In this document: piece by piece, positions 52,907 to 62,830 of the stretch | Position numbering within the stretch: position 1 is the stretch's first letter | How the letters are laid out: every line of letters starts with the position of its first letter | From: Anaerolineales bacterium | GTDB lineage: Bacteria; Chloroflexota; Anaerolineae; 4572-78; J111 | Direction: 5' to 3' | DNA: 64,000 nucleotides | Assembly: GCA_015075185.1 (NCBI GenBank) | Contig: JABTUW010000005.1 | Coordinates: 310,001-374,000 of the forward strand | The notes under the pieces: model-generated | Databases searched by the model: none | Told to the model about the DNA's origin: nothing | What the model saw: only the letters and a program-made list of their open reading frames with translations | Made by a program: the position numbers and the translations under genes

Positions 52907-53164
52907 AATGGAGTAGCGGCTGGCGGCTTAGCCGGGTCGGGGTGCAAAATTTTCCCAATCTTGTAAAAATTATTCTAAGGGGGTTTCTTAGGGTACTTTG
53001 GGGCAGAAGGACAAGTACTTTTTGTCAACAGATATTAGGCATATTTATCGGTACTTTTGCCTCTGTAAATTTGGTGTAGTATCCCCTATAATCGAAATAG
53101 TCACAGGGAAAGATAGTTTGTTGTCTTCGCCTATCTGTTTTGAGGCTAGAAGAGGCGACTTGAC

Positions 53165-53704
53165 ATGACCAGCCAGGCAATATCAGCAGCAACTAAAATA
53201 ACCAAAACCTGTTCGACCTTGGCGTTACTGTTCTTTAAGGTGGACGAGCAATTATATGGGCTGCCCGTAAACAACGTCGCTCGAATTATCGAAATGGTCA
53301 CGATTACCCCTCTGCCCGGCATTCCTGACGTAATGGAGGGGATTATCAATTTGCATGGCAAAGTTGTGCCGGTTATGGATTTGCGCCGCCGCTTTAACTT
53401 GCCGCCATGCTCTTACGGACTGCACACCCCCATCATCCTGGTAGACCTGATTGGCCAGGATTATTTCCTGGGCTTGATTGTAGACACGGTGGAAGACGTG
53501 CGTGAAGTTTCTGTAGAGGATTTAGAATTAGCAGAGAGCATCGCCCCTGCCGAATTAGCCAGCCAAATCACCACCCGGGCTGCTTACCTGGCCGGCGTAG
53601 CTACGGTGGACCGGCGCTTTATCCTTGTCCTCAATATTCATGCCCTGCTCAGCCCGGTGGTTCAGAGTCAACTGACCCAGGCGCTGGGCTTGAAGGTAGG
53701 ATAA
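53165..53704 (+). CDS. CheW-like chemotaxis adaptor
   Basis: The 179-residue protein has the CheW fold: LALLFFKVDEQLYGLPVNNV, ARIIEMVTITPLPGIPDVMEGIINLHGKVVPVMDLRRRF, then VGLIVD-like DYFLGLIVDTVEDV and a final LVLNIHALL. It couples receptors to CheA. It is the first gene of the chemosensory cluster; a TATAAT lies 70 bases upstream at 53087-53092 without a clear -35. Confidence 0.93.
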   Translation: MTSQAISAATKITKTCSTLALLFFKVDEQLYGLPVNNVARIIEMVTITPLPGIPDVMEGIINLHGKVVPVMDLRRRFNLPPCSYGLHTPIILVDLIGQDYFLGLIVDTVEDVREVSVEDLELAESIAPAELASQITTRAAYLAGVATVDRRFILVLNIHALLSPVVQSQLTQALGLKVG

Positions 53705-53754
53705 TGACGCTCCAGTCCGAAGATCTAGAAAGGTGATTTGCCAAGAATAAAAAC

Positions 53755-55413
53755 ATGGATATAGGATCTCCTCTGCCTCAACTGTCAAATCCTCCTTTAT
53801 CCCTGAGCTATGGGGACTACCTGCGGTTTCGTGAACTGGTCCTGGAGCGAAGCGGTCTTTACTTTTCCGAAAAGAAAAGAATTGACCTGGAAAATGGCCT
53901 CCTCAAAGCATTAGGCAGTTCGTCCACAAGCTTTCTCGGTGATAGAAATAATCTGGACCCCTATTACCAGCTCCTGCGCGACAAGATTAGCCCAGCCGGT
54001 CGAGCGGAGATGGAACACCTGATTAACTGCCTGACGGTCGGCGAAACCTACTTTTTCCGGGATGAGGGACAGTTCGATGCCTTGACCCATGAGGTGCTGC
54101 CGGCGCTGATTGCCCGTAAGCGAGCGGCGGCCGCGGCTGTTGGCTCTACCATTCAACCGCAACTCCGCATCTGGAGCGCCGGCTGCGCTACCGGCGAAGA
54201 GGCTTATTCGCTGGCAATTATTCTGAAAGAACTTTTACCGGATATTGACCGCTGGCACATTTTGATTCTGGCAACCGACATTAACCAAGACTCATTAATC
54301 CGGGCCCGAGAAGCCGTTTATTCTGATTGGTCGTTTCGTGAAGCCGAAGCCAAAATGGTGCAGGCTCGCTATTTTAATTTTGATCCGGCTACCAAACGCT
54401 ATACCTTGCACGATGATATTCGGCAAATGGTCACCTTTGCGCCCCTCAATTTGGTCGAAGACGATTATCCGGCGCTTCATAATAATACGGTCAGCATGGA
54501 TTTGATTTTATGCCGTAATGTGACCATTTATTTTACCGAACGGGATACCCGGCGAATTGCCCAAAAATTTTACGAGGCTCTCGTTCAAGAAGGTTGGTTG
54601 GTCGTGGGCCATTCGGAACCATCCCCGACAATTTATGGAGCTTTTCAGCCGCGAACCTGGCCCAATGCCCTGCTTTATCAAAAAACAGGCCAGTCTCATT
54701 TTAGCCTCGATACCTGGACCTGGCTTCAGTCATTCAATGCCCCCCCTTCATCCAATAATGGCCTGGCCTCGTTACCAAAGAAACCTGACCCGGTTGCGCC
54801 CATTCTAGCTCAAGAAAATGGGAAGTTAACCCTTGACCCGACGACTGATTTGTTACCTACTCTCTTACTCCCACCGCCCGCTTCACCTCATCCTTCTTCT
54901 CAACCCCTGCCCGAGGCTGACCCTGTCGCCATAGCTGCTGTCCTCTTAAATCAGGGCCAAATTACGGAGGCCATCAACCGGTTACAGCGCCACTTAAGCA
55001 CTGATCCCCACTTTGCCCCGGCTCATACCTTACTGGGCCGGGCTTATGCTAACCTGGGCCAGTGGTCGGAAGCCAAACACTGGTGCCAGAGCGCGATCAA
55101 TTTGGACAAATTGCAAGCTGAAGCCTATTACCTGTTGGGGCTGATTTATGAACAGGAAGCACAACTGGAGTCGGCTATCGCTATGCTCAAAAAAGCTATT
55201 TACCTTGAACCGAACATGCCGCTGCCTTACTTGAATCTGGCCGCGTTTTACCGGCAAACCGGGCAGAAAAAAAGCGCCCAGCGGGCCTGCCGGAATGCCA
55301 TTAAAGTTCTGGAAAAATATTCAGCGGCTGAAGTCATCCCCCACTCCGGGGGCGCCGCTGCCAAACATCTGTTAGCCGCCGCACAACGGATGTTAGCTGA
55401 TTTGGGAACCTAA
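53755..55413 (+). CDS. CheR-type methyltransferase with C-terminal TPR repeats
   Basis: The 552-residue protein has an N-terminal CheR domain: YFSEKKRIDLENGL, LTVGETYFFRDEGQFDAL, the SAM site RIWSAGCATGEEAYSLAI, LATDINQDSLIRARE, LCRNVTIYF and VVGHSEPS. A Pro-rich linker is followed by tetratricopeptide repeats (~385-500: HLSTDPHFAPAHTLLGRAYAN, SAINLDKLQAEAYYLLGLIY, KAIYLEPNMPLPYLNLAAFY). It methylates receptor glutamates using SAM. CheR-TPR fusions are typical of non-flagellar pathways such as Frz and Wsp. Confidence 0.93.
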   Translation: MDIGSPLPQLSNPPLSLSYGDYLRFRELVLERSGLYFSEKKRIDLENGLLKALGSSSTSFLGDRNNLDPYYQLLRDKISPAGRAEMEHLINCLTVGETYFFRDEGQFDALTHEVLPALIARKRAAAAAVGSTIQPQLRIWSAGCATGEEAYSLAIILKELLPDIDRWHILILATDINQDSLIRAREAVYSDWSFREAEAKMVQARYFNFDPATKRYTLHDDIRQMVTFAPLNLVEDDYPALHNNTVSMDLILCRNVTIYFTERDTRRIAQKFYEALVQEGWLVVGHSEPSPTIYGAFQPRTWPNALLYQKTGQSHFSLDTWTWLQSFNAPPSSNNGLASLPKKPDPVAPILAQENGKLTLDPTTDLLPTLLLPPPASPHPSSQPLPEADPVAIAAVLLNQGQITEAINRLQRHLSTDPHFAPAHTLLGRAYANLGQWSEAKHWCQSAINLDKLQAEAYYLLGLIYEQEAQLESAIAMLKKAIYLEPNMPLPYLNLAAFYRQTGQKKSAQRACRNAIKVLEKYSAAEVIPHSGGAAAKHLLAAAQRMLADLGT

Positions 55414-55434
55414 GCGTGAAATGAGATCATCGTT

Positions 55435-56127
55435 ATGAGTCTATCAGTCAAAAATGCCGTAAATGGCAAATCAGTTAAGCCTCAACGTACCGGTCGTACC
55501 TCCTTACCTCAAACCAGTTCTCCAGCCCCAGATCTTCAATCACCCACCTTCGCCGATGACCTCCTCAGTCCCACCGAACTGGCTGAGATTTGGGCGCAGC
55601 GAGCCTATGCTTTGGCTCAAGAGCCACCTCCAGCGGTTACCGGACAAACTGTCACTCTCCTGATCTTCCGGCTGAACAGCGAGCGTTATAGTATTGAAGT
55701 AGCCCATGTGCATGAAATATATCCCCGAGAACAGCTCACACCCGTACCGCGCACGCCTGCTTTTGTGGCCGGCGTCTTTAGCGCCAGGGGTCGTATTTTG
55801 TCGGTGATTGATCTGCGCACCTTCTTCGGGCTGCCAGCGTCCGCTCCCAACCACGGGAGAGCGCAAGCTGAGACCAATCAAACCAAGATCATTGTGGTCG
55901 CCAATACCGACACGACCTCAGAAACAACCCAGGTAGAAGTTGGCCTCCTGGTGGATGAGGTCATAGATGTGCAAACTATTTTTATAGAAGAAATTGAAGC
56001 ACCTTTAACCACTCAAGACGGTATTTACGCTCACCATATTCGCGGGGTTACGTCTGACCTGCTGGTAGTACTTGATCTTAATGCTTTATTGAGTGATAAA
56101 CAATTAGTTATTAAGGATGAGTTATGA
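55435..56127 (+). CDS. Second CheW-like adaptor
   Basis: The 230-residue protein has a ~75-residue Pro/Ser-rich start, then a CheW domain: LLIFRLNSERYSIEVAHVHE, LTPVPRTPAFVAGVFSARGRILSVIDLRTFF, VGLLVDEVIDVQ and VLDLNALL. Its end overlaps the next gene by 4 bases (ATGA type overlap), so it is translationally coupled to the methyl-accepting protein and probably serves that receptor. Confidence 0.92.
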   Translation: MSLSVKNAVNGKSVKPQRTGRTSLPQTSSPAPDLQSPTFADDLLSPTELAEIWAQRAYALAQEPPPAVTGQTVTLLIFRLNSERYSIEVAHVHEIYPREQLTPVPRTPAFVAGVFSARGRILSVIDLRTFFGLPASAPNHGRAQAETNQTKIIVVANTDTTSETTQVEVGLLVDEVIDVQTIFIEEIEAPLTTQDGIYAHHIRGVTSDLLVVLDLNALLSDKQLVIKDEL

Positions 56128-57887
56128 TGAAAATCTTTCCTGGGATGACATGGAGCATCCGCCGTAATTTAGTAGCTGGCTATATTATCGCAGTTATTCT
56201 GGCTGTTTTAGGGGGAGCCATCAGCATCCTGGCTTTTGGCCCAGGTGAAGCTTTGGTCAACCCTATCACCGCCTTGCTCGTATTGGTTGTAATTATCGGC
56301 CTGGAAGGTATGTTGATCGCGCAACTCTATAAAGCAGTTAACCGCCTGGAACAACAAATGGCCGATCGAGCCAAAAAAACGGAAGTCGTCATTGATATTA
56401 GCCAGCGCCTTTCGGCCATTTTGGATTTAAAGACCCTGATGCAAGAGGTGGTTACCGTTACCAAGGAGACGTTTGACTATTATCACGTCCACATTTACCT
56501 GCTGGATGACCAGGGGGAGTTTCTGTATGTGGCCGAAGGCTATGGCCAGGCCGGCGAGGAACTCATCCGGCGCAGGCACAAAATTCCGGTTGCCGCGCCT
56601 AAAAGCCTGGTCGCGCGAGCCTATCGGGAGCGGCAAATTGTGACGGTCGAGAATGTCCAGGCCGATCCCACCTGGCTGCCGAATCCAATTTTGCCTGAGA
56701 CCCGCTCTGAAATGGCCATTCCGGTAGTATTGGTCAACGAGGTTGTGGGCATTCTGAATGTGCAGAGTAAAAGAGTCGCCGGTTTAACCCGAGAAGATGA
56801 GAAAACGCTGCAAGCGCTGGCTAACCAGGTGGCCATTGCCATCCACAACACTCGTCTCTTTTCCCAGATGCAAGAGGTCCGGCAGTATCAGGAACTCACG
56901 GTCAGCAATTATCTGGCCTTTGTAGAGCAAGTAGCCAAAGGTGATCTAACCGCTCGCCTCACTTTCAACGGCCATGGGGAGAATGACACCCTCTCTACCC
57001 TGGGCCAAAACTTGAATAACATGGTCGAAAGTTTGGGCGAAATGACGTCCCAGATCCGCGAAGCTACCATCAATGTGGCCGCAGCGTCTACAGAAATCAT
57101 GAGCGCCACCGCCCAGCAGGCTACCCGAGCGTCGGAGCAATCGGCCGCCATTTCACAAATTTCGACCACCATTGACGAGGTTAAAATGATTGTCGAGCAA
57201 GCCTTTGCCAAGGCCCAGGCGGTGGCGGAGCAGGCCCAGCGCACCCGCGATGTGGCTCAGGTCGGCCAACGCGCGGTCAGCGGCACGGTCGAGGGTATGA
57301 GCCAGATTAAAGATCGGGTCGAGGGTATTGCCGAAAATATCCTGGCTTTGAGCGAGCAGACACAACAAATCGGCGAGATCATTGCGACGGTCAACGATAT
57401 TGCCGCCCAGAGCAATCTGCTGGCTTTAAATGCCTCGGTCGAAGCCGCCCGGGCCGGTGAGCATGGTAAGGGCTTCGCCGTGGTGGCGGTGGAGGTCCGC
57501 AACCTGGCCGAGCAGTCCAAACAAGCGACGGCCCAGGTCAAATCCATTCTGAACGAAATCCAACGGGCGACGAACGCCGCCGTGATGGCCACCGAAGAGG
57601 GCACAAAGGGGGTTGACACGGGGGTAGACCTAACCGGTCAAGCCGGCGAAACGATCCAGCGTTTGGCGGCCAGCATCAGCGAGAGCGCCAGCGCCGCCCA
57701 GCAAATCCTGGCCAGCGTCCAACAGCAAACCACCGGCGTCGAGCAGATTGCCCTGGCCATGCAGAATATCAACCAGGCCACGGTGCAAAACCTGGCCTCC
57801 ACCCGCCAGGCTGAGAAAGCAGCTCAGGACCTGGCCGCCCTGGCCCAGCAAATGGAAAGTCTGGTCGCCAGGTATCGCCTGAACTAA
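56124..57887 (+). CDS. Methyl-accepting chemotaxis protein with cytoplasmic GAF domain
   Basis: The 587-residue receptor has two N-terminal membrane helices (~15-40 and ~46-68) joined by a very short loop, so it has no external sensor domain. A GAF domain follows (~90-240: LMQEVVTVTKETFDYYHVHIY, GYGQAGEEL, SEMAIPVVLVNEVVGILNVQS), then HAMP-like linker and the signalling coiled coil with the conserved tip NDIAAQSNLLALNASVEAAR and AGEHGKGFAVVAVEVRNLAE. It should sense an intracellular ligand or redox state. CheR and CheB encoded in the cluster would adjust it. Confidence 0.94.
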   Translation: MMKIFPGMTWSIRRNLVAGYIIAVILAVLGGAISILAFGPGEALVNPITALLVLVVIIGLEGMLIAQLYKAVNRLEQQMADRAKKTEVVIDISQRLSAILDLKTLMQEVVTVTKETFDYYHVHIYLLDDQGEFLYVAEGYGQAGEELIRRRHKIPVAAPKSLVARAYRERQIVTVENVQADPTWLPNPILPETRSEMAIPVVLVNEVVGILNVQSKRVAGLTREDEKTLQALANQVAIAIHNTRLFSQMQEVRQYQELTVSNYLAFVEQVAKGDLTARLTFNGHGENDTLSTLGQNLNNMVESLGEMTSQIREATINVAAASTEIMSATAQQATRASEQSAAISQISTTIDEVKMIVEQAFAKAQAVAEQAQRTRDVAQVGQRAVSGTVEGMSQIKDRVEGIAENILALSEQTQQIGEIIATVNDIAAQSNLLALNASVEAARAGEHGKGFAVVAVEVRNLAEQSKQATAQVKSILNEIQRATNAAVMATEEGTKGVDTGVDLTGQAGETIQRLAASISESASAAQQILASVQQQTTGVEQIALAMQNINQATVQNLASTRQAEKAAQDLAALAQQMESLVARYRLN

Positions 57888-57901
57888 AACAGAGCAGCAA
57901 G

Positions 57902-60274
57902 ATGGGTTTAAGCGCAGAAATTCGCCAACAACTGATTAATAGCTTCAAAGCCGAACAAAGCGAGCATGTGCAGAAAATCAATCAGGGCTTGTTGGCGTTG
58001 GAGAAAAATCCGCCTGCCCCGGAGCAGCAAGACATTCTTAAAGAAATTTTTCGTGAGGCGCACAGCCTCAAAGGGGCAGCGCGAGCCGTCGGCGTGACGA
58101 TCGTCGAAAGCCTGGGCCATGCCCTGGAAGAACTGCTGCTGGCAGCCAAAGAGAGCCGCCTGACCTTTTCTCCGGAGTTGTTTGACCTGCTCTACCAGTC
58201 TCTCGACGCGGTTGAGTTGGTCATGGCTCAACTGGAAGCCGGCCAATCGGCGCCCCCCGCCGCAGTCCTGGAATTACTGACCCGCCTGGAAGAGACGGCG
58301 CGAGGGAGCGGGAAACAGGGGAGCAAAGAGGAAGCCTTTTCATCAGGCGTGGCAGAGCCGCAGGCTCCCGCCGGGCAGGAGCAAGACCATGAGGGCGACG
58401 AAAGGGAGGAGACCGCTTCTCCCCACCCCTCCAGCCCTCCAGCCCTCCAGCCACCCAACCCGGCGGATGAAACTATCCGTGTTTCGGTGAGCAAGTTGGA
58501 TGCGCTTATGGCCCAATTTAGCGAATTGTTGAGCGCCAAGATCCGGGCTGAACAACGCCTGGCCGAAGTGCGCCAAATGCAGAATCTGGCCACCGATTGG
58601 CAAAAAGAGTGGCAAACACTGCGGAGTCATTACAATCGCCTGCTCCGCAACGGCCATAAGACCGACGGCCGGCCGATGGCCGCTGAACCTAAATCCCCTG
58701 CCCCGCGCTCCTCTGCTCAGCGGCCCAGGGAGATCACAGCCCTGGTTGATTTTTTGACTCACAACCAGGAACAACTGCGAACTTTTAATGCCCAGGCCAA
58801 CACTTTGTATCGCCAGTTGGCGAACGACACGTTGCGGATGTCGCTCATTATTAACGAGCTGCAAGAAGAGATCAAACGGGTGCGCATGCTGCCGCTGCGG
58901 ACCATCACCGCTACCTTTGCCCGCATGGTCCGTGACCTGACCCGTGAACAGGGTAAACAAATTAATCTGAGTATCTGGGGCGGCGAAACAGAGCTGGACA
59001 AACGGGTCCTGGAGCAGATCAAAGACCCGCTGATCCACCTGCTGCGTAATGCCGTAGATCACGGTTTGGAAAGACCCGAATTTCGCCAGCAGGCAGGCAA
59101 ACCAGCCGAAGGACAAATTACGCTGTCGGCCAACCAGCAGGGCCACAATATTGTCATTACCATCAGTGATGATGGCAGCGGGTTGGATTTGGCGGCCATC
59201 CGTTTGGCTGCGGTTCGCCGGGGCTTAAGGTCTCATGCTGAGACTGAAAAAATGAGCGACACCGAAGTAGCTAACCTCATCTTCGACTCCGGTCTGTCCA
59301 CCAGTAAAATTATTACCGATATTTCTGGCCGAGGCGTGGGGTTGGATGTGGTTCGCCAGAATGTTGAGGCGCTGCAGGGTATCCTGGATGTCAGCTCTGC
59401 GCCGGGGCAAGGCACTACTTTTACCCTAACCTTACCCTTGACCCTGGCCAGTTCGCATGGGTTGTTGGTCCGCAGCGGAGAGCAGGTTTTTGCTTTACCG
59501 CTCACTACGGTCGAGCGCATGCTTCAGGTTAAGGCAAGTGACGTTGCCACTGTGTCCGGCAAAGAAGCCATCATTTATCAAGGTAAGCCGGTGGCATTGG
59601 CTCGATTGAGCGACCTGCTCGAATTGCCAGCGGGGAGCCAGGAGGCTGCCCGGCTGACCGTGGTGATTATTGCCGTCGCGGAGAAGCGGTTGGGTTTGAT
59701 CGTAGACGATCTCGTGGGCGAACAGGAGATTGTCGTCAAAAGCCTTGGCAAGCAACTGGTCAAAGTCGGGGGGTTGGCGGGAGCCACCGTCCTCGGCTCA
59801 GGACAGGTGATGCTGGTGCTGCATGCGGCTGATTTAGTCAAATTGGCAACGCGCGCGCTCCCGAAGACCTCGGCCACAAGTGGCCCTGAACTACACCAAC
59901 CGGCTGAACTTAAAACGATCCTGGTCGTTGATGACTCGATTACCACGCGCACCCTGGAAAAGAATATCCTTGAAGCCGCCGGCTATCAGGTTAAATTAGC
60001 CACGGATGGGGAAGAGGCGCTGGGCGTGCTGGCCACAGACGGCCTGCCCCATCTGATTGTGTCTGATATCAACATGCCCCGGCTGGATGGCTTCGACCTG
60101 ACCCATCGGGTTAAACATGATACCCGGTATGCCAACATCCCGGTTATCCTGGTAACGTCGCTGGACTCGCCGGCTGATAAAGCGCGGGGTATCGAGGTAG
60201 GCGCCGATGCCTACATTGTTAAAAGCAGGTTCGACCAGGGCAGCCTGCTGGACACAATTGAGCAACTGATCTAG
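57902..60274 (+). CDS. Hybrid histidine kinase CheA with C-terminal receiver
   Basis: The 790-residue kinase has an HPt domain with phospho-His54 (REAHSLKGAARAVG), a Pro/Gln-rich linker, the dimerisation region, and an ATP domain: N box LLRNAVDHGLE, G1 ISDDGSGLD, G2 GRGVGLDVVRQNVEAL. A CheW-like regulatory domain follows (LLVRSGEQVFALPLTTVERM), then a receiver (LKTILVVDDSITTR, IVSDINMPRLDGFD). It phosphorylates its own receiver and CheB. A linker stretch around 58425-58460 is encoded by CCCTCCAG repeats. The P2 domain is absent, as in Frz-like systems. Confidence 0.93.
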   Translation: MGLSAEIRQQLINSFKAEQSEHVQKINQGLLALEKNPPAPEQQDILKEIFREAHSLKGAARAVGVTIVESLGHALEELLLAAKESRLTFSPELFDLLYQSLDAVELVMAQLEAGQSAPPAAVLELLTRLEETARGSGKQGSKEEAFSSGVAEPQAPAGQEQDHEGDEREETASPHPSSPPALQPPNPADETIRVSVSKLDALMAQFSELLSAKIRAEQRLAEVRQMQNLATDWQKEWQTLRSHYNRLLRNGHKTDGRPMAAEPKSPAPRSSAQRPREITALVDFLTHNQEQLRTFNAQANTLYRQLANDTLRMSLIINELQEEIKRVRMLPLRTITATFARMVRDLTREQGKQINLSIWGGETELDKRVLEQIKDPLIHLLRNAVDHGLERPEFRQQAGKPAEGQITLSANQQGHNIVITISDDGSGLDLAAIRLAAVRRGLRSHAETEKMSDTEVANLIFDSGLSTSKIITDISGRGVGLDVVRQNVEALQGILDVSSAPGQGTTFTLTLPLTLASSHGLLVRSGEQVFALPLTTVERMLQVKASDVATVSGKEAIIYQGKPVALARLSDLLELPAGSQEAARLTVVIIAVAEKRLGLIVDDLVGEQEIVVKSLGKQLVKVGGLAGATVLGSGQVMLVLHAADLVKLATRALPKTSATSGPELHQPAELKTILVVDDSITTRTLEKNILEAAGYQVKLATDGEEALGVLATDGLPHLIVSDINMPRLDGFDLTHRVKHDTRYANIPVILVTSLDSPADKARGIEVGADAYIVKSRFDQGSLLDTIEQLI

Positions 60275-60297
60275 CGTTGATTTGGCGATAATAGGCA

Positions 60298-61359
60298 ATG
60301 AAGAGTCAAACTATGCCCATCCGCGTGCTGGTAGCTGAAGATTCACCCACTTACCGGGAGTTATTGGTGACCATTTTGCAGAGCACACCGGATTTACAGG
60401 TGATCGGCACAGCCCGCAATGGGACCGAAGCGGTACGGCTGGCCAAGCGGCTCAGGCCCGATGTAATTACGATGGACGTATACATGCCTGAAATGGACGG
60501 CTTTGAAGCTACCCGCCAAATTATGACTGAAATGCCCTGTCCAGTGGTCGTTATTAGCGCCAGCACCGATAAAGATCAGCAAGACTTAACCTTTAACGCG
60601 CTCAAGGCCGGGGCGTTATCGGTTCTGGAAAAGCCGACCCTGCAAGACACCCCTGAAGCTTATGAGGCCCTGGTTAGGCAGGTCAGGCTTATGTCAGAGG
60701 TCAAAGTGGTGCGGCGCTGGAGCAAACCAACAGGGCCGCTCGATCCGAAATCAACAGCGGCGGCGAATGTCTCGCCCTTTATCCAGAATGGACATTCCAA
60801 AATTCAAATGGTCGTGATTGCTTCTTCGACAGGAGGACCGGGTATCCTGGCCGAAATTTTGAGCAAGTTGCCGGGCAATTTTCCGGTTCCTATTTTAATT
60901 GTGCAGCATATTACCCCTGGCTTTGGGGTGGGCCTGGCCGATTGGCTCAATCAGCAAACCCCGCTGCAAGTGCGTCTGGCCCGCCACGCAGACGAACCTA
61001 AACCGGGCGAGGTCCTCATTGCCCCCGATGGCGCCCATATGATGATTAACAGTATGGGGTTAATCGCGCTGAATAACGCGCCGGCTGTGCATGGACTGCG
61101 GCCGGCGGCCAATTATCTATTTCATTCCGTGGCCCGGACCTATGGACCTAGAGCGATTGGGATTATTTTGACTGGGATGGGCAGTGATGGAGCCGAAGGG
61201 TTACAGTCTATGCGCCAGGCCGGTGCGCACACGATTGCTCAGGATAAAGAGACCTGTGTTGTTTTTGGGATGCCGGCCGTGGCCATCTCCCTAGACGCGG
61301 CTGAGCAAATTTTACCGGCTAAGCAGATTGCTTCGGCTATATTGGCATTGATTGAGTAA
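60298..61359 (+). CDS. CheB methylesterase
   Basis: The 353-residue protein has a receiver (VLVAEDSPTYRELLV, phospho-acceptor Asp60 in VITMDVYMPEMDG, Lys in LEKPTL) followed by the esterase domain with catalytic Ser in VVIASSTGGPG, His in IVQHITPGFG and Asp in LTGMGSDGAEGL. It removes methyl groups from the receptor encoded upstream and is activated by CheA. Its stop is eight bases before the ATG of the next gene. Confidence 0.95.
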   Translation: MKSQTMPIRVLVAEDSPTYRELLVTILQSTPDLQVIGTARNGTEAVRLAKRLRPDVITMDVYMPEMDGFEATRQIMTEMPCPVVVISASTDKDQQDLTFNALKAGALSVLEKPTLQDTPEAYEALVRQVRLMSEVKVVRRWSKPTGPLDPKSTAAANVSPFIQNGHSKIQMVVIASSTGGPGILAEILSKLPGNFPVPILIVQHITPGFGVGLADWLNQQTPLQVRLARHADEPKPGEVLIAPDGAHMMINSMGLIALNNAPAVHGLRPAANYLFHSVARTYGPRAIGIILTGMGSDGAEGLQSMRQAGAHTIAQDKETCVVFGMPAVAISLDAAEQILPAKQIASAILALIE

Positions 61360-61366
61360 GGATAAC

Positions 61367-62812
61367 ATGGCTACATTATCACAACCCCGTCCCGCTTCTA
61401 ATCCATCGAGTACAAGTGATCAAACCACTCCACCTAGCCGTGATCCCTTGATCTTGATGGAATTGGTGATTAACAGTCTTGGCCAGAAATCAGACAAGAT
61501 AAAAATCTTAAGCGAAATATTACCCCGTATTTTAGCCCTCGGCGAAGTGGAGCAGGGCGCTTTGTTGGTTGTGGGCAATGAAGCTCACCAATTGACGGCG
61601 GTCATCAAGCAAAAGCTCCCTGATGAGGTGATTCGACAGTTCACCAGGGAGGAGTTAGGCCAGCAATTATTGGCCGGGAAACAGGTCTATCTGACTTCTC
61701 AACGCTTGCAGCTTAATCCCGAACAAGCCCTGCTAAGCCGGCATAAGCTAAAATATTTGCTTGGTTTGCCGCTCCAGTTTAACAAAGAAATTTTAGGCGG
61801 CCTTATTGTTGGTTCATCCAACGATTTTCTTCGCCCCGAAGCACAACACCGCCTGGAAGCACTGGGCCAACTGACGGCCCTGTTTTTGGATCATACCCGC
61901 CTGCGTACCCAGATTCAGCGCCAGAGCCAGGCCAAAGTTCAACCGGACTCCCCGCCCAGTTCGTCCACCACGCATGAGCTGGAAGAGTTATTAGCCGCTA
62001 TTATGTCGGCTGAAGAAGAAGTTGTCCGCCAGAACAAAGACCTGGGTATACTCAACTCTCTCTCGAATGAAGTAGGGGGTATCCTGCAATTAAATGTGAT
62101 CCTCGAGGCGGCAGTCAGGCAGACCAGGCAGGCTTTAAATGTTGAGATTGGCTGGTTTTACATCTTTGAAGAGGGGTCTCTGGTTTTACGGGAGCACCAA
62201 GGACTTTCTGAGCAATATGTGCAGGAGTTAAGGCAGCTTAAACCAGGCGACGGCGCGGAAGGAATGGCTTTTAGCCGCAGACAGCCGATTCTTCGTGACA
62301 CCCTCCTGTTTCACAGCGGTCGGGCGCGGGCGGTGGTTGAGGCTGAAGGTCTCCGGGCAGTGGCTGCTGTCCCCTTGCTGGACCCGGCGGGTGACCGGGC
62401 TTTAGGCGTTTTAGCGGTGGGTGACCGGACCTCACGCCAATGGTCCCCCCGTGATCAGCGCCTGCTGACCTTGATTTGCCGGCAAGTGGCCCAGGCCGTG
62501 GGTAACTCTCAAACCTTCGTTGAGGCGCAAAAGAAAGCAGCTACCTGGGAGGCTAAGTACAGCACAATCCAGGAGAGTCATGCCCAGCTTGTCCACCGAA
62601 CGGAGATTTTGGAGCAACAAATTGACTCACTGCGCCAGGTAGAACAGCAGATATGGCTCGCCCTGGCTGCCTCTCAAAAAGCCCGCCGTGATCGAGGCCA
62701 TGAACACCATGCGGTCCATGAAAGAGATGATCAGCTAGTGGCTATCCTGAAAAAGGCTTTAGCAACCTTAAACAAGGATGAAGAGACACCGCCCCTGGCC
62801 AAGGCCAGTTAG
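61367..62812 (+). CDS. GAF-domain protein of the chemosensory cluster
   Basis: The 481-residue cytoplasmic protein starts at the ATG at 61367 (AAGGA five bases upstream). It has two GAF-like regions: residues ~30-180 (ILPRILALGEVEQGALLVVGN, LLGLPLQFNKEILGGLIVGS) and ~240-390 (VILEAAVRQTRQALNVEIGW, GDGAEGMAFSRRQPI, AAVPLLDPAGDRALGVLAVGD). Two coiled coils flank the second one. No kinase or cyclase output is present, so it may relay a signal by binding a partner, perhaps the RsbT-like or receiver proteins that follow. Confidence 0.8.
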   Translation: MATLSQPRPASNPSSTSDQTTPPSRDPLILMELVINSLGQKSDKIKILSEILPRILALGEVEQGALLVVGNEAHQLTAVIKQKLPDEVIRQFTREELGQQLLAGKQVYLTSQRLQLNPEQALLSRHKLKYLLGLPLQFNKEILGGLIVGSSNDFLRPEAQHRLEALGQLTALFLDHTRLRTQIQRQSQAKVQPDSPPSSSTTHELEELLAAIMSAEEEVVRQNKDLGILNSLSNEVGGILQLNVILEAAVRQTRQALNVEIGWFYIFEEGSLVLREHQGLSEQYVQELRQLKPGDGAEGMAFSRRQPILRDTLLFHSGRARAVVEAEGLRAVAAVPLLDPAGDRALGVLAVGDRTSRQWSPRDQRLLTLICRQVAQAVGNSQTFVEAQKKAATWEAKYSTIQESHAQLVHRTEILEQQIDSLRQVEQQIWLALAASQKARRDRGHEHHAVHERDDQLVAILKKALATLNKDEETPPLAKAS

Positions 62813-62830
62813 GGTTTCGAGTTCTTAACT

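Noticed and set aside
53087..53092. TATAAT as promoter of the chemosensory cluster
   Set aside because: No -35 box at 16-18 bp and no extended -10; kept only as a remark in the cheW entry.
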